Assembly (NCBI GenBank): GCA_016287995.1
Contig: JAEEXW010000001.1
Location: 1-40,151 of the forward strand
Length of the DNA stretch: 40,151 bases
Source of the DNA: Bacteroidales bacterium
GTDB lineage: Bacteria; Bacteroidota; Bacteroidia; Bacteroidales; UBA3824
Direction: 5' to 3'
Shown here: in pieces, positions 16,739-24,699 of the stretch
Position numbering within the stretch: the stretch's first letter is position 1
How the letters are laid out: the number at the start of each line of letters is the position of its first letter
Made by a program: the position numbers and the translations under genes
Notes under the pieces: model-generated
Told to the model about the DNA's origin: nothing
What the model saw: only the letters and a program-made list of their open reading frames with translations
The model's database searches: none

Positions 16739-16746
16739 CAAATATA
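16739..16746 (-). promoter_or_regulatory. -7 box for the minus-strand operon starting at 16722
   Basis: On the minus strand this reads TATATTTG, a perfect TAnnTTTG. Transcription would begin near 16732, leaving a leader of about 10 nt before the ATG at 16722. A matching -33 TTTG is not evident. It overlaps the spacer side of the divergent plus-strand promoter region. Confidence 0.5.
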
Positions 16747-16784
16747 AAAAAGTTTTTTGAAATAAAATTTATATTTGAACTTTT

Positions 16785-16816
16785 TTTGTATTTTTCGTTC
16801 AAATAACATACATTTG
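16785..16816 (+). promoter_or_regulatory. Bacteroidota-type core promoter for the Smr gene
   Basis: TTTG (16785-16788) and TACATTTG (16809-16816) are separated by exactly 20 bp. The predicted transcript starts near 16823, which fits the ATG at 16838 and excludes the longer frame beginning at 16775. Confidence 0.7.
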
Positions 16817-16837
16817 CAAAAAAAAATTAAAGCGATT

Positions 16838-17881
16838 ATGAATTTTAAAACAGGAGATAAAGTTAAGTTTCTTAACGAAAACGATTACGGAACGGTAACG
16901 AGAGTTATGAATAACGGTATTGTTATGGTATTGAACAGCGACGATTTTGAAGTTCCCGTTCAAGCCTCGGAACTTATTCTTGACGGTTCACAATCAGAGA
17001 CTCAGACAAAAGAAATAAAAAAGCCCGCACCGCAACCGCGCATTGCAGAAGTCCAAAAACCGAGGCCCGTAACGATAAACTCCGCGCCGCAAGAAGAACG
17101 AGATAGTTACGGCTTTTATTTAGGCTTTGTGCCGGAAGAGGGCAAAAACGCTTTGCAAGCCGATTTGGAAGTTTACCTTATCAACGACAGTTGTTTCAAA
17201 GTTTTGTACAATTTTATGCGCCCGGACGAAAAAAACAGAAATCTTTTCAATTCTGTTTCGGGAATTTTGGAGCCTGACACAAAAGAGTACATCGAAACCA
17301 TAAAAAGGGATAATATCAACGGTTTGTCGGTGGTGAAATTCCAGTTTTTGTATTCTATGGACACTCCGCACACCGTAAGGCAGCCGGAAGAGTTTGACAT
17401 AAAAATTTCTCCGCAAAAATTTTTCCTTGCAAATTATTACAAACCAAACGACTTTTTTGATATTAACGCCGTCATTATGACCGTCAAGGAAAATTCTCTG
17501 ATGAGCGACGCGGTGCAGAAAATATCGGATTTTTCAAAGTCAGAGGACAAGGACACCCCGCGTCCGAGGCTCAGAGTTGTAAAAAAACAACAGTCTGAAA
17601 AACAGGAAGTTGACCTCCATATCGTGGAACTTCTCGACGACGACCGCGGAATGACTCCCAAAGAAAAACTTGACTACCAAATGAAAGTTTTCAGAGAAAA
17701 ACTCGACGAATACATAAAAAATCCGCATGTCAAAAAAGTTGTTTTCATACACGGAAAGGGCAATGGTACGCTCAAAACCGAAATCCGCAGATGTCTTGAT
17801 TTATATTATAAAAGGTATCAATATCAGGACGCTTCGTTTGAAGAATACGGCGGCGGAGCAACTTTGGTGTATGTCAAATAA
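16838..17881 (+). CDS. DUF2027/Smr-domain (MutS2-like C-terminal) protein
   Basis: A 347-residue protein. The N-terminus (MNFKTGDKVKFLNENDYGTV) is a small SH3/KOW-like barrel, followed by a linker and a beta-rich DUF2027 region (about 85-225). The C-terminus is an Smr domain: the DLH motif, a long helix (PKEKLDYQMKVFREKLDEYI), and HGKGNGTLKTEIRRCL with the signature HGxGxGxL, ending in YGGGATLVYVK. Smr domains are nicking nucleases that act on DNA or RNA, found in MutS2 and as ribosome-rescue factors. This Bacteroidota form has no MutS ATPase. The start at 16838 is fixed by the promoter at 16785-16816. The substrate is unknown. Confidence 0.9.
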   Translation: MNFKTGDKVKFLNENDYGTVTRVMNNGIVMVLNSDDFEVPVQASELILDGSQSETQTKEIKKPAPQPRIAEVQKPRPVTINSAPQEERDSYGFYLGFVPEEGKNALQADLEVYLINDSCFKVLYNFMRPDEKNRNLFNSVSGILEPDTKEYIETIKRDNINGLSVVKFQFLYSMDTPHTVRQPEEFDIKISPQKFFLANYYKPNDFFDINAVIMTVKENSLMSDAVQKISDFSKSEDKDTPRPRLRVVKKQQSEKQEVDLHIVELLDDDRGMTPKEKLDYQMKVFREKLDEYIKNPHVKKVVFIHGKGNGTLKTEIRRCLDLYYKRYQYQDASFEEYGGGATLVYVK

Positions 17882-17889
17882 AAAAAAAC

Positions 17890-17921
17890 TTTGTTTTTTT
17901 GAAAAAACGGTGCTATATTTG
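17890..17921 (+). promoter_or_regulatory. Bacteroidota-type core promoter for the lipoprotein/ABC/T9SS operon
   Basis: TTTG (17890-17893) and TATATTTG (17914-17921) are 20 bp apart, 30 bp before the start at 17952. The following genes are separated by 30 bp or less or overlap, so this promoter may drive the whole run to 23988. Confidence 0.75.
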
Positions 17922-17951
17922 CGGTAATTATTTTCAAAAACAACGGATAAA

Positions 17952-18878
17952 ATGATATTATCGGCTAAAAAATATTGCGGTTATTTGTTGGCTACGAGCA
18001 TTTTTTTATCGGCGTGTGCCGGAAATGCCGGTGGCGGCAAAAAAACGGATGTGGATACTTCAAAAAAAGAGCAGACCGCACAACTTGACCCCAACAAATC
18101 CGCTATTGTAAAAATTAATAACAGACTTTTCAGCGTTCCGTCGCCTTTGCAACTTGCGGGTTTTTTAAAAGAACTCAACTTGCCTTTCAAGAAAGAACTT
18201 TTGAGCGATGCTTCTGCGCGTCAGAATTACACAACGAGTTTCAAGCAGGCTCTTAACACTGGCGTTTATGGTGCGGATTTAGGTTATATCAATGCTTACG
18301 ATCAACTTCCGGAGGCGGCTGCGTATTTTAGCGCAGTAAGGTTTTTGACATCGGAACTTGGAATTTTGAACTCTTTCAACGAGGAGACTATCAGCAGGAT
18401 AGAAAAAAACAGCGGCGACAAAGACTCTTTGCTTTATATTGCTTCGCTGATTTATCGCGAGTCCGACTATTACCTTACTAATTCCGACAGAAACGAAATA
18501 GGCGCATTGATAATTGCGGGCGGTTGGGCAGAATCGCTTTACCTGATGACAAACGCCGGAATTTCAGGCGGCAACACCAAAAAGTTATGCGAACTCATCT
18601 GCGAACAAAAATACCCGCTTAATAATTTGATAGAATTGTTAAGACCCTATTACGGCAAACTGGGCAACGTAAATTATGATACGTTTTTGGAAAATTTGTC
18701 GGATTTGGCGGGAATTTTTGACGAAATCAACGTTAAATACACTTTCAGAGACACAAAAACAGACGAAAACAAAAGACTTACTGTTATTAACAGCGAATCA
18801 AACGCTGCATTAGAAGACGCACAGATAGAGGTCATTAGAACAAAAATCACAAAACTTAGAAACGAAATAATACAATAA
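17952..18878 (+). CDS. Exported lipoprotein of unknown function
   Basis: A 308-residue protein with a lipobox ending at C22 (FLSAC) followed by a Gly-rich and charged linker. From about residue 60 it is almost entirely helical, with segments such as LPEAAAYFSAVRFLTSELGI and a final charged helix near the C-terminus, so an all-alpha helical-repeat fold is likely. It resembles helical Bacteroidota lipoproteins of unknown role. It starts a co-directional run: 2 nt to the next gene, then an ABC transporter and a type IX secreted protein. This suggests an envelope role, possibly as a transporter-associated lipoprotein. Confidence 0.75.
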   Translation: MILSAKKYCGYLLATSIFLSACAGNAGGGKKTDVDTSKKEQTAQLDPNKSAIVKINNRLFSVPSPLQLAGFLKELNLPFKKELLSDASARQNYTTSFKQALNTGVYGADLGYINAYDQLPEAAAYFSAVRFLTSELGILNSFNEETISRIEKNSGDKDSLLYIASLIYRESDYYLTNSDRNEIGALIIAGGWAESLYLMTNAGISGGNTKKLCELICEQKYPLNNLIELLRPYYGKLGNVNYDTFLENLSDLAGIFDEINVKYTFRDTKTDENKRLTVINSESNAALEDAQIEVIRTKITKLRNEIIQ

Positions 18879-18880
18879 AA

Positions 18881-19297
18881 ATGAAAATACTATTAATTTC
18901 GGTAATATTGTCGTTTTTTACAATCTTGAAGGCTGAGGCTCAGGCTGACACGCTTTTGAAATTCTGCGCTGCGCATATTCCTTCAAGTTATATCAGCGAC
19001 GGACAGGTGTATCAAACCCCCGTATCCGAGGGCGAAACTGCTGAATTTGCCTTAACGTTTTACGGCGGAAGTACTTACAGAATAGCCGCCTGCGCCGGAG
19101 TTGAAGACGGAAACCTTACGTTTTCGCTTTACGATAAGGACAGAAATGAACTTTTTTGCAGCACCGACCATAATAATGCCCCGTTTTGGGATTTCAAGTT
19201 TACCTCTACCGTAGAGTGTTATTTGGAAGCGCAACTTTCAACGGAGTCCACCGTAAAAAGTGCGTTCGCAATAATTCTGATTGGCTTCAAAAATTAA
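18881..19297 (+). CDS. Small exported beta-sandwich protein of unknown function
   Basis: A 138-residue protein with a cleavable signal peptide (about 1-21, KAEAQA). The mature part is beta-rich (EFALTFYGGSTYRIAACAGV, NLTFSLYDKDRNELF, FTSTVECYLEAQL) and resembles the small jelly-roll folds seen in pre-peptidase C-terminal-like proteins. It starts 2 nt after the lipoprotein stop and ends 30 nt before the ABC transporter, so all are probably co-transcribed. I do not recognise a named family. A periplasmic or surface location is inferred from the signal peptide. Confidence 0.75.
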   Translation: MKILLISVILSFFTILKAEAQADTLLKFCAAHIPSSYISDGQVYQTPVSEGETAEFALTFYGGSTYRIAACAGVEDGNLTFSLYDKDRNELFCSTDHNNAPFWDFKFTSTVECYLEAQLSTESTVKSAFAIILIGFKN

Positions 19298-19327
19298 AAA
19301 GCGTAACTAAAACAACCTCGCAACACG

Positions 19328-21085
19328 ATGAGTGACAGCATATTAAAAGCGTTAATGCGATTATTTGCCATAATTGCCGCCTCGAAAGAAAAGTCGGAAG
19401 ACGGCTCATTGTCTGTTGTGGAAAGTTTTTTGCGCCACGAGGTAAGTCAGCGGCTGATGGAAAAATACATAGAATTTTACAAAGAAAATTATTCTCAGTT
19501 GCTTGAAAAACAGGCAATTGCAAAACAGCATCAAAAATTTGTAGCCTCTGTCAGCACCAAAATCCTCGTTATCTGCGAGGCTGTCAACAAAGAACTCGTA
19601 CAATACCAAAAAGTGCTGGTTTTAGTCCGACTGTTGGAATTTATAAAAAGCGACAACAGCGAAGAAATCAGCCGTTTGGAAAATGACTGGGTGGCTACGG
19701 TCGCCCAAAAATTCAACGTTCAGGAAGACGAATACAAACTTCTCTCGGAATATGTTTTCATGTCAAAAAACCGTATTCCCGACTCCGAAAACATTTTGGT
19801 TATCAACAGCGACTACTGTTTTCAGCACGAGAGAATAAAACATATTTACAACGAAAATCTAAACGGGCAAATTATTGTTTTGGCGGTAAAGTCTGTCAAC
19901 ATGTATCTCTTTGTAATTCAAGGAGAAAACGAGTTGACAATGAACTCTCAACTGCTGAATCCCGCCCGCGTTCACGTGCTTTCGGCGGGTTCGTCCCTGC
20001 GCGGCGGGAAAATCCGCCCCGTATATTACAGCGACATTATCAGCACTTATAATTACGACAAGACAAAATCCAGAATCGTTTTTGAGGTTGACAAACTCGA
20101 ATACAAGTTTTCAAACGGCGAGACGGGTCTCCATTCGATGTCGTTTATCGAAAAGAGCGGCAACTTGGTCGGCATTATGGGTGCTTCCGGCGCAGGCAAA
20201 ACCACACTTTTGAACGTTCTTAACGGCAACCTCATGCCAAGCCGGGGACAGGTGCTTGTCAACGGCATAGACCTGCATACAAACGGCGGCGAACTCTCAG
20301 GACTCATCGGTTATGTCTCTCAGGACGACCATCTGATGGAAGAACTCACCGTTTTTCAGAATCTCTATTACGCCGCAAAACAGAGTTTCGACAATTATTC
20401 GCAGTTCAAGATTTACCGCACGGTTTTAAAACTTTTGAAAAGCCTCGGACTTTACGAAATCCGCAACATGAAAGCGGGTTCTCCGTCGGCGCAGTACATA
20501 AGCGGCGGTCAGAGAAAACGTCTCAACATCGCCCTTGAATTAATCCGCGAACCCTCGGTTTTGTTTATTGACGAGCCGACCTCCGGACTCTCGTCCCGCG
20601 ACTCGGAAAACATTATGGATTTGCTCAAAGACCTGACAATCAAGGGCAAACTCGTTTTTGTTGTCATTCACCAGCCGTCAAGCGATATTTTCAAAATGCT
20701 TGACAATCTGATACTTCTTGACAACGGCGGCTATCTTATTTACACCGGCGACCCGGTTGAGGCGATAACGTATTTCAAGTCGAGCGTAAGACAGGCAAAT
20801 TCCGGCGACTCGCAATGTCCCGAATGCGGCAACGTGAATCCCGAACAGATTTTCAACATCGTAGAAAGCCGGGTTATTGACGAGTTCGGAAACGTTACGC
20901 AACAGCGGAAAATCACGCCGAAAGAATGGAACGAACTGCACCTCAAAGAGATAAGAAAGCAAAAAAGACATTCGGTCTTGGTAAAGCACCTGCCGGAGGT
21001 CAACTTTAAGATTCCGGGATTTTTCCGTCAGTTTCTGATTTTCTTCAAGAGGGATATTCTCACAAAATTGGGCAACAGTCAGTAA
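19328..21085 (+). CDS. ABCG-like ABC transporter, ATPase half of a split fused protein
   Basis: A 585-residue protein. Residues 1-150 form a helical domain resembling TerB folds. An ABC domain follows (about 250-480) with Walker A GASGAGKT (285-292), signature ISGGQRKRLN (391-400), Walker B VLFIDEP (411-417) and the switch histidine in VIHQPSSD (H448). These are features of the ABCG/WHITE exporter class. A CPECGN pair (C497, C500) lies beyond it, then the start of the membrane part. The frame stops at TAA (21083-21085) right after FKRDILTKLGNSQ. The same frame continues as the permease, and in Bacteroidota relatives I recall this as one protein of about 1050 residues, so the stop is probably a nonsense mutation or error. 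Confidence 0.88.
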   Translation: MSDSILKALMRLFAIIAASKEKSEDGSLSVVESFLRHEVSQRLMEKYIEFYKENYSQLLEKQAIAKQHQKFVASVSTKILVICEAVNKELVQYQKVLVLVRLLEFIKSDNSEEISRLENDWVATVAQKFNVQEDEYKLLSEYVFMSKNRIPDSENILVINSDYCFQHERIKHIYNENLNGQIIVLAVKSVNMYLFVIQGENELTMNSQLLNPARVHVLSAGSSLRGGKIRPVYYSDIISTYNYDKTKSRIVFEVDKLEYKFSNGETGLHSMSFIEKSGNLVGIMGASGAGKTTLLNVLNGNLMPSRGQVLVNGIDLHTNGGELSGLIGYVSQDDHLMEELTVFQNLYYAAKQSFDNYSQFKIYRTVLKLLKSLGLYEIRNMKAGSPSAQYISGGQRKRLNIALELIREPSVLFIDEPTSGLSSRDSENIMDLLKDLTIKGKLVFVVIHQPSSDIFKMLDNLILLDNGGYLIYTGDPVEAITYFKSSVRQANSGDSQCPECGNVNPEQIFNIVESRVIDEFGNVTQQRKITPKEWNELHLKEIRKQKRHSVLVKHLPEVNFKIPGFFRQFLIFFKRDILTKLGNSQ

Positions 21086-22477
21086 GTGGTGATTAACCTT
21101 TTGGAATCGCCACTGATTGCGCTGGTTTTGAGTTTTATCATCAAATACAGAAATCTCGGCAACAATTCAGGCTACACGCTTCTCGGAAACTGTAACCTGC
21201 CGATATATCTCTTTATAGCAGTGATAGTTGCGGTTTTTGTGGGACTCACCGTCAGCGCACAGGAAATCATAAAAGACCGCCTGATACGAAAACGGGAAGC
21301 GTTTATGAACCTCAGCAAAGGCGCGTATCTGCTCTCAAAAACAATTGACCTGTTGTGCATATCGGCATATCAGTCGTTTATGTTTGTACTGATAGGCAAC
21401 ACGGTTTTGGAAATCGACGAAATGTTTTTTAAGTATTTCATCATTCTGTTTTCGGTCTGGTTCAACGCCAATTTGCTCGGTCTGAACATTTCGGACGGTT
21501 TTAAAACCACCGTAACGATTTATATATCAATACCTTTTTTGATAATTCCGCAAATTGCTCTGTCGGGTGTTTTAATCAGTTTTGACAAACTGAATCCGAG
21601 CATTTCAAAACCCGGAAACGTGCCTTTTTACGGTGATTTGCTTGTTGCACGCTGGGCGTTTGAGGCTTTGGCGGTGGAACAGTTCAAAAACAATTCTTAC
21701 GAAAAAGGGCTTTACGAATACGAAAAAACGATGCAAACCTCGCTCGTAAAGAAAGATTTCTGGCTGAAAATTTTGGACAACAAACTCTCTGACATTCAAA
21801 ACAGCAGAAACGATCTTTCAAAGTCAGAAAGCGTTGAGTCTGACATTCTGACTCTGAAAAACGAACTCACAGCCGAGATTATGAACAACGGAGATGTTGT
21901 CGCGGATTTTGACCCGTCAGAACTTTCAATAGAAAATTTTGACGAAAAAACGTTTCAAAACATAAAAGAATATTTTGCCGCTTTGCGTGCGTATTATATC
22001 TTGGAATACAAAACCGCTGCCTCGGAAAAAGACGCTTACGTCAGTCAGATGCAGTCAACGCCGGAGGAAAAACAAGCCTACATAAACTTGAAAAAACGCT
22101 GCTACAACGAAAGTCTGACGGAGTTTGTAACCAACAAGCACGGGGACGGTCAGATTACGGAATTTGAAAACCGTCTGTACGAAAAAATCAACCCCATATA
22201 CCGCGACCCTGAGCACCTTGTTTTGGACGCGCATTTTTACGCTCCGCGCAAGAGGTTTTTCTCTGTTTATTTGGAGACTTTCTGGGTAAACGTTGTTGTG
22301 ATATGGCTGCAAAGTGCGTTCTTTTTCGTGTGTCTGTATTTCGGGGTTTTACGGCGTTGTCTCAACTATTTTGCCTCACTGAAAGAACGTTATCAGACAA
22401 AACACGGCAAAAAACAGTTGAACGAAACAGGCAAAGGTTTCATGAAAAAGTTTTCGCTTTCAAAAATACTCAGATGA
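21086..22477 (+). CDS. ABCG-like ABC transporter, permease half of a split fused protein
   Basis: 463 codons in the same frame as the preceding gene, beginning at a GTG that directly follows its TAA. Five membrane segments are visible (about 5-20, 34-57, 85-105, 112-132 and 146-170), then a soluble extracytoplasmic insert of about 230 residues, and a last membrane segment (about 400-425). This is the ABC2-type permease organisation of fused Bacteroidota transporters. Whether it is made separately from the GTG, by readthrough, or not at all cannot be decided from sequence. Its stop overlaps the next start (ATGA), so it is coupled to the type IX cargo gene. The substrate is unknown. Confidence 0.8.
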   Translation: MVINLLESPLIALVLSFIIKYRNLGNNSGYTLLGNCNLPIYLFIAVIVAVFVGLTVSAQEIIKDRLIRKREAFMNLSKGAYLLSKTIDLLCISAYQSFMFVLIGNTVLEIDEMFFKYFIILFSVWFNANLLGLNISDGFKTTVTIYISIPFLIIPQIALSGVLISFDKLNPSISKPGNVPFYGDLLVARWAFEALAVEQFKNNSYEKGLYEYEKTMQTSLVKKDFWLKILDNKLSDIQNSRNDLSKSESVESDILTLKNELTAEIMNNGDVVADFDPSELSIENFDEKTFQNIKEYFAALRAYYILEYKTAASEKDAYVSQMQSTPEEKQAYINLKKRCYNESLTEFVTNKHGDGQITEFENRLYEKINPIYRDPEHLVLDAHFYAPRKRFFSVYLETFWVNVVVIWLQSAFFFVCLYFGVLRRCLNYFASLKERYQTKHGKKQLNETGKGFMKKFSLSKILR

Positions 22478-23988
22478 AAAAATTAATGCTTACATTTTTT
22501 CTTGCCGTCATAACCTTTTCAACAGTTTTGTCGCAAGACTTGGAAATTCCCGAAATTATATCCGTCGGTGTTGACACTTTGACGGGTAAACCGCTGATAA
22601 CGTGGACAATGCAAAATCCCGACGAAGTTGACGGTTACATAATAAAACGCCTTATCACCGACGGAGACGGCGTAATTTCCGGCACTTACAACAACGTCGC
22701 AATTATTGAAAACAACAAGGTTTTCTCTTACGTTGACCTTTCAAACTCCTACAACACAGAGGCAAAAGCCGAAAAAAGAAAAGAATATTACAGAATTTCG
22801 TCTTTCAAAGTCAGGCAGGACGGACAGACAATTTACTCGCTGATGTCCGACGAGGCGTATACCATGACTTTGAGCGGAGAGTTTGACTACTGCACAAATA
22901 CGTTCAGTTTCAGTTTTTCGTCTTTTTACGACAGCGGAAAAATCTCCGGCTACTGTCTTCATACCGGCTTTCCGAAGTCCGAAAAACTGATTATAACAAA
23001 AGACACAGTCTGTCAGTGGCAGTTCAAGGATTTTTTGCCGTCAAGAAATTTTGCCGTTGAAACCATTCTGACAAACGGAGTTTCGGTGTTTTCGCCGGTA
23101 ATTTACGTTGACGCTGAGGAAACAGTCGTTCCCGAAAAGTTGGAAATTCAAAACATAACCGCCGGAAATCCGAAGGGATTGGAGTTGAAAATAAAAATTT
23201 CGGAAAACTCCTCAACCTCAAAACTGCTGATTACAAGGCGCGATTTAGAAACCGATGAAAATCAAGCCGCCGAATTGGATTTTCATAACAGCAATTTCAT
23301 TTTTTGCGACACTTCTGCCGATGTTTCAAGACTTTACGCTTTCCGACTGTATGCGCTCAACAACTGCGGAATCGCGATAAAAATCTCTGATTCCACGGCA
23401 AACTCAGTATTAAAAGTCTCTTCGTCAGATACGGAAAACAAAAACATTCTGGAATGGAATGAGCCTTTGAACATGGTTTCAGGGGCAATAAAAACGGAAA
23501 TTTTCCGCAGCATCGACGACGGGGATTTGGAATACGCCGATGTCGTAAATTCCATGTACTCAGACTATCAGGAGAGCCTTTCAAATATTATCGCAAACAA
23601 GGAACTCTATGACGGAAAGTTTTGTTACCAAATAAAAATTTATCACAAGAACACCTCCGAAAATGACACGCTCGTAACGGTTTCAAACACGGCGTGCATT
23701 GAGAGGGAGCCTGTGATTTTTTTCCCTAACGCTTTGAACCCCAAATCCGTCAACACTGACAACTGGGAATTTAAGCCCAAAGCGGATTTTTTGCGGGATT
23801 ACAAAATGACAATATACAGCAAAAGAGGCGAAAACCTTTTTGAAACCACCGACCCCGCAAAAGGCTGGGACGGTTATAACAAAAACGGAAAACTCTGCCC
23901 GAGAGACAGTTACGTGTACATAGCCACGTTCACAACCTCTCACGGCAAAACCGTTACGAAAAAGGGGTACGTAAATTTAGTTTATTAA
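22474..23988 (+). CDS. Secreted protein with fibronectin III-like domains and a type B T9SS sorting domain
   Basis: A 504-residue protein with a signal peptide (about 1-19). The body reads as successive fibronectin III-like domains (GKPLITWTMQNPDEVDGYII is a typical first strand set). The last 90 residues form a gliding-motility-associated (CHU_C, type B) sorting domain: FFPNALNP, then YKMTIYSKRGENLFETTDP, GWDGYNKNGK and TKKGYVNLVY. Such domains direct export by the type IX secretion system, with the PorP/SprF-like pathway for type B. The start at 22474 is chosen because it gives the signal peptide and a 4-bp overlap with the permease; an upstream in-frame ATG would overlap that gene by about 170 bp. 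No enzymatic domain is visible. Confidence 0.88.
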   Translation: MKKLMLTFFLAVITFSTVLSQDLEIPEIISVGVDTLTGKPLITWTMQNPDEVDGYIIKRLITDGDGVISGTYNNVAIIENNKVFSYVDLSNSYNTEAKAEKRKEYYRISSFKVRQDGQTIYSLMSDEAYTMTLSGEFDYCTNTFSFSFSSFYDSGKISGYCLHTGFPKSEKLIITKDTVCQWQFKDFLPSRNFAVETILTNGVSVFSPVIYVDAEETVVPEKLEIQNITAGNPKGLELKIKISENSSTSKLLITRRDLETDENQAAELDFHNSNFIFCDTSADVSRLYAFRLYALNNCGIAIKISDSTANSVLKVSSSDTENKNILEWNEPLNMVSGAIKTEIFRSIDDGDLEYADVVNSMYSDYQESLSNIIANKELYDGKFCYQIKIYHKNTSENDTLVTVSNTACIEREPVIFFPNALNPKSVNTDNWEFKPKADFLRDYKMTIYSKRGENLFETTDPAKGWDGYNKNGKLCPRDSYVYIATFTTSHGKTVTKKGYVNLVY

Positions 23989-23995
23989 TTTTTTT

Positions 23996-24670
23996 CTATT
24001 CTTCTTCCTCTTCTTCGTAAGCGGTCGGGTACATTTCAAATTTGAGCCTTGTAATCTCTTCCAAGACTTCGCCGTATTCCTGCATTTCTTCGTCCTCTTC
24101 GGCGTAATACCATTTTATTATAACGTCTTTTTTTATCTTGGCGAGTTTTTGGACAATGCCCAGAATGATTTTTGAAGTCGTAGTGTTGAAATATCCCAAT
24201 CTGAAAGTTACGATACTTTTTTGCAAAGGCTGATCCTGCACAAAAGCGTCAATCCACGCCAAAACGGGCTCATAAAATTTTGCCGCGTCTTCGGGTACGG
24301 ATTTGCCGGAAAATTCAAACACTTCTTTTTCAATGTCCAAAACAATCTTAGGTGTCTTGACAGTTCCCGTTAAGTTTATCGGTTCGGGATATACCGCAGT
24401 AATCACCGGCGAATTTGCGGGGACAAATTTCGGCGACGAAGAAGAAGACTTCTTCGCATTGCCCGTCGGCAGGGCTTTTCCGCAAATGCCGCAATAATTG
24501 TCGTCAATATCCACCTTGTGCCAGCAATAAGGGCACAAAAGCAGATAATCGTGAAGGCGGCTGCCGCAGTAGGTACAAAAATTCAAATTGGAATCCGCCT
24601 GCCTGCCGCAACTGCTGCACACGATAACATCATCTTCAATATCTCCGTTTCCGATATTCTGATTAGCCAT
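23996..24670 (-). CDS. Double zinc-ribbon protein fused to a SiaC-like (DUF1987) domain
   Basis: A 224-residue cytoplasmic protein. Two zinc ribbons occupy residues 18-63: C18-x2-C21 with C32-x2-C35, and C46-x2-C49 with C60-x2-C63. After a Ser-rich linker (75-79), residues about 104-215 match SiaC/DUF1987: a KTPKIVLDI strand, FSGKSVPEDAAKFYEPVLAW, LGYFNTTTSKIILGI and VIIKWYYAEEDEEMQEYGE. SiaC is the phosphorylated partner of the SiaB kinase/SiaA phosphatase switch and binds a diguanylate cyclase in Pseudomonas; its phospho-threonine lies in the NTSSSK-like motif, here N162-TTTSK. The tail is six Glu. I know DUF1987 proteins as single domains of about 130 residues, so the zinc-ribbon fusion is unusual. 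It is the last gene of the glucan operon, 29 bp after the GH13 gene. Confidence 0.85.
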   Translation of the reverse strand: MANQNIGNGDIEDDVIVCSSCGRQADSNLNFCTYCGSRLHDYLLLCPYCWHKVDIDDNYCGICGKALPTGNAKKSSSSSPKFVPANSPVITAVYPEPINLTGTVKTPKIVLDIEKEVFEFSGKSVPEDAAKFYEPVLAWIDAFVQDQPLQKSIVTFRLGYFNTTTSKIILGIVQKLAKIKKDVIIKWYYAEEDEEMQEYGEVLEEITRLKFEMYPTAYEEEEEE

Positions 24671-24699
24671 TTATGTAAAAAAAATCTAATGTATTTCTG

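Noticed and set aside
17881..17905. A7-C/G-T7 hairpin after the Smr gene as terminator
   Set aside because: The stem is almost only A-T and overlaps the -33 box of the next promoter, so it is too weak to call.
2571..22477. Reassignment of TAA as a sense codon
   Set aside because: Many intact genes here end in TAA at the expected length (queA, the A2M gene, purT), and the two interrupted sites would need different amino acids (Ser and Tyr).
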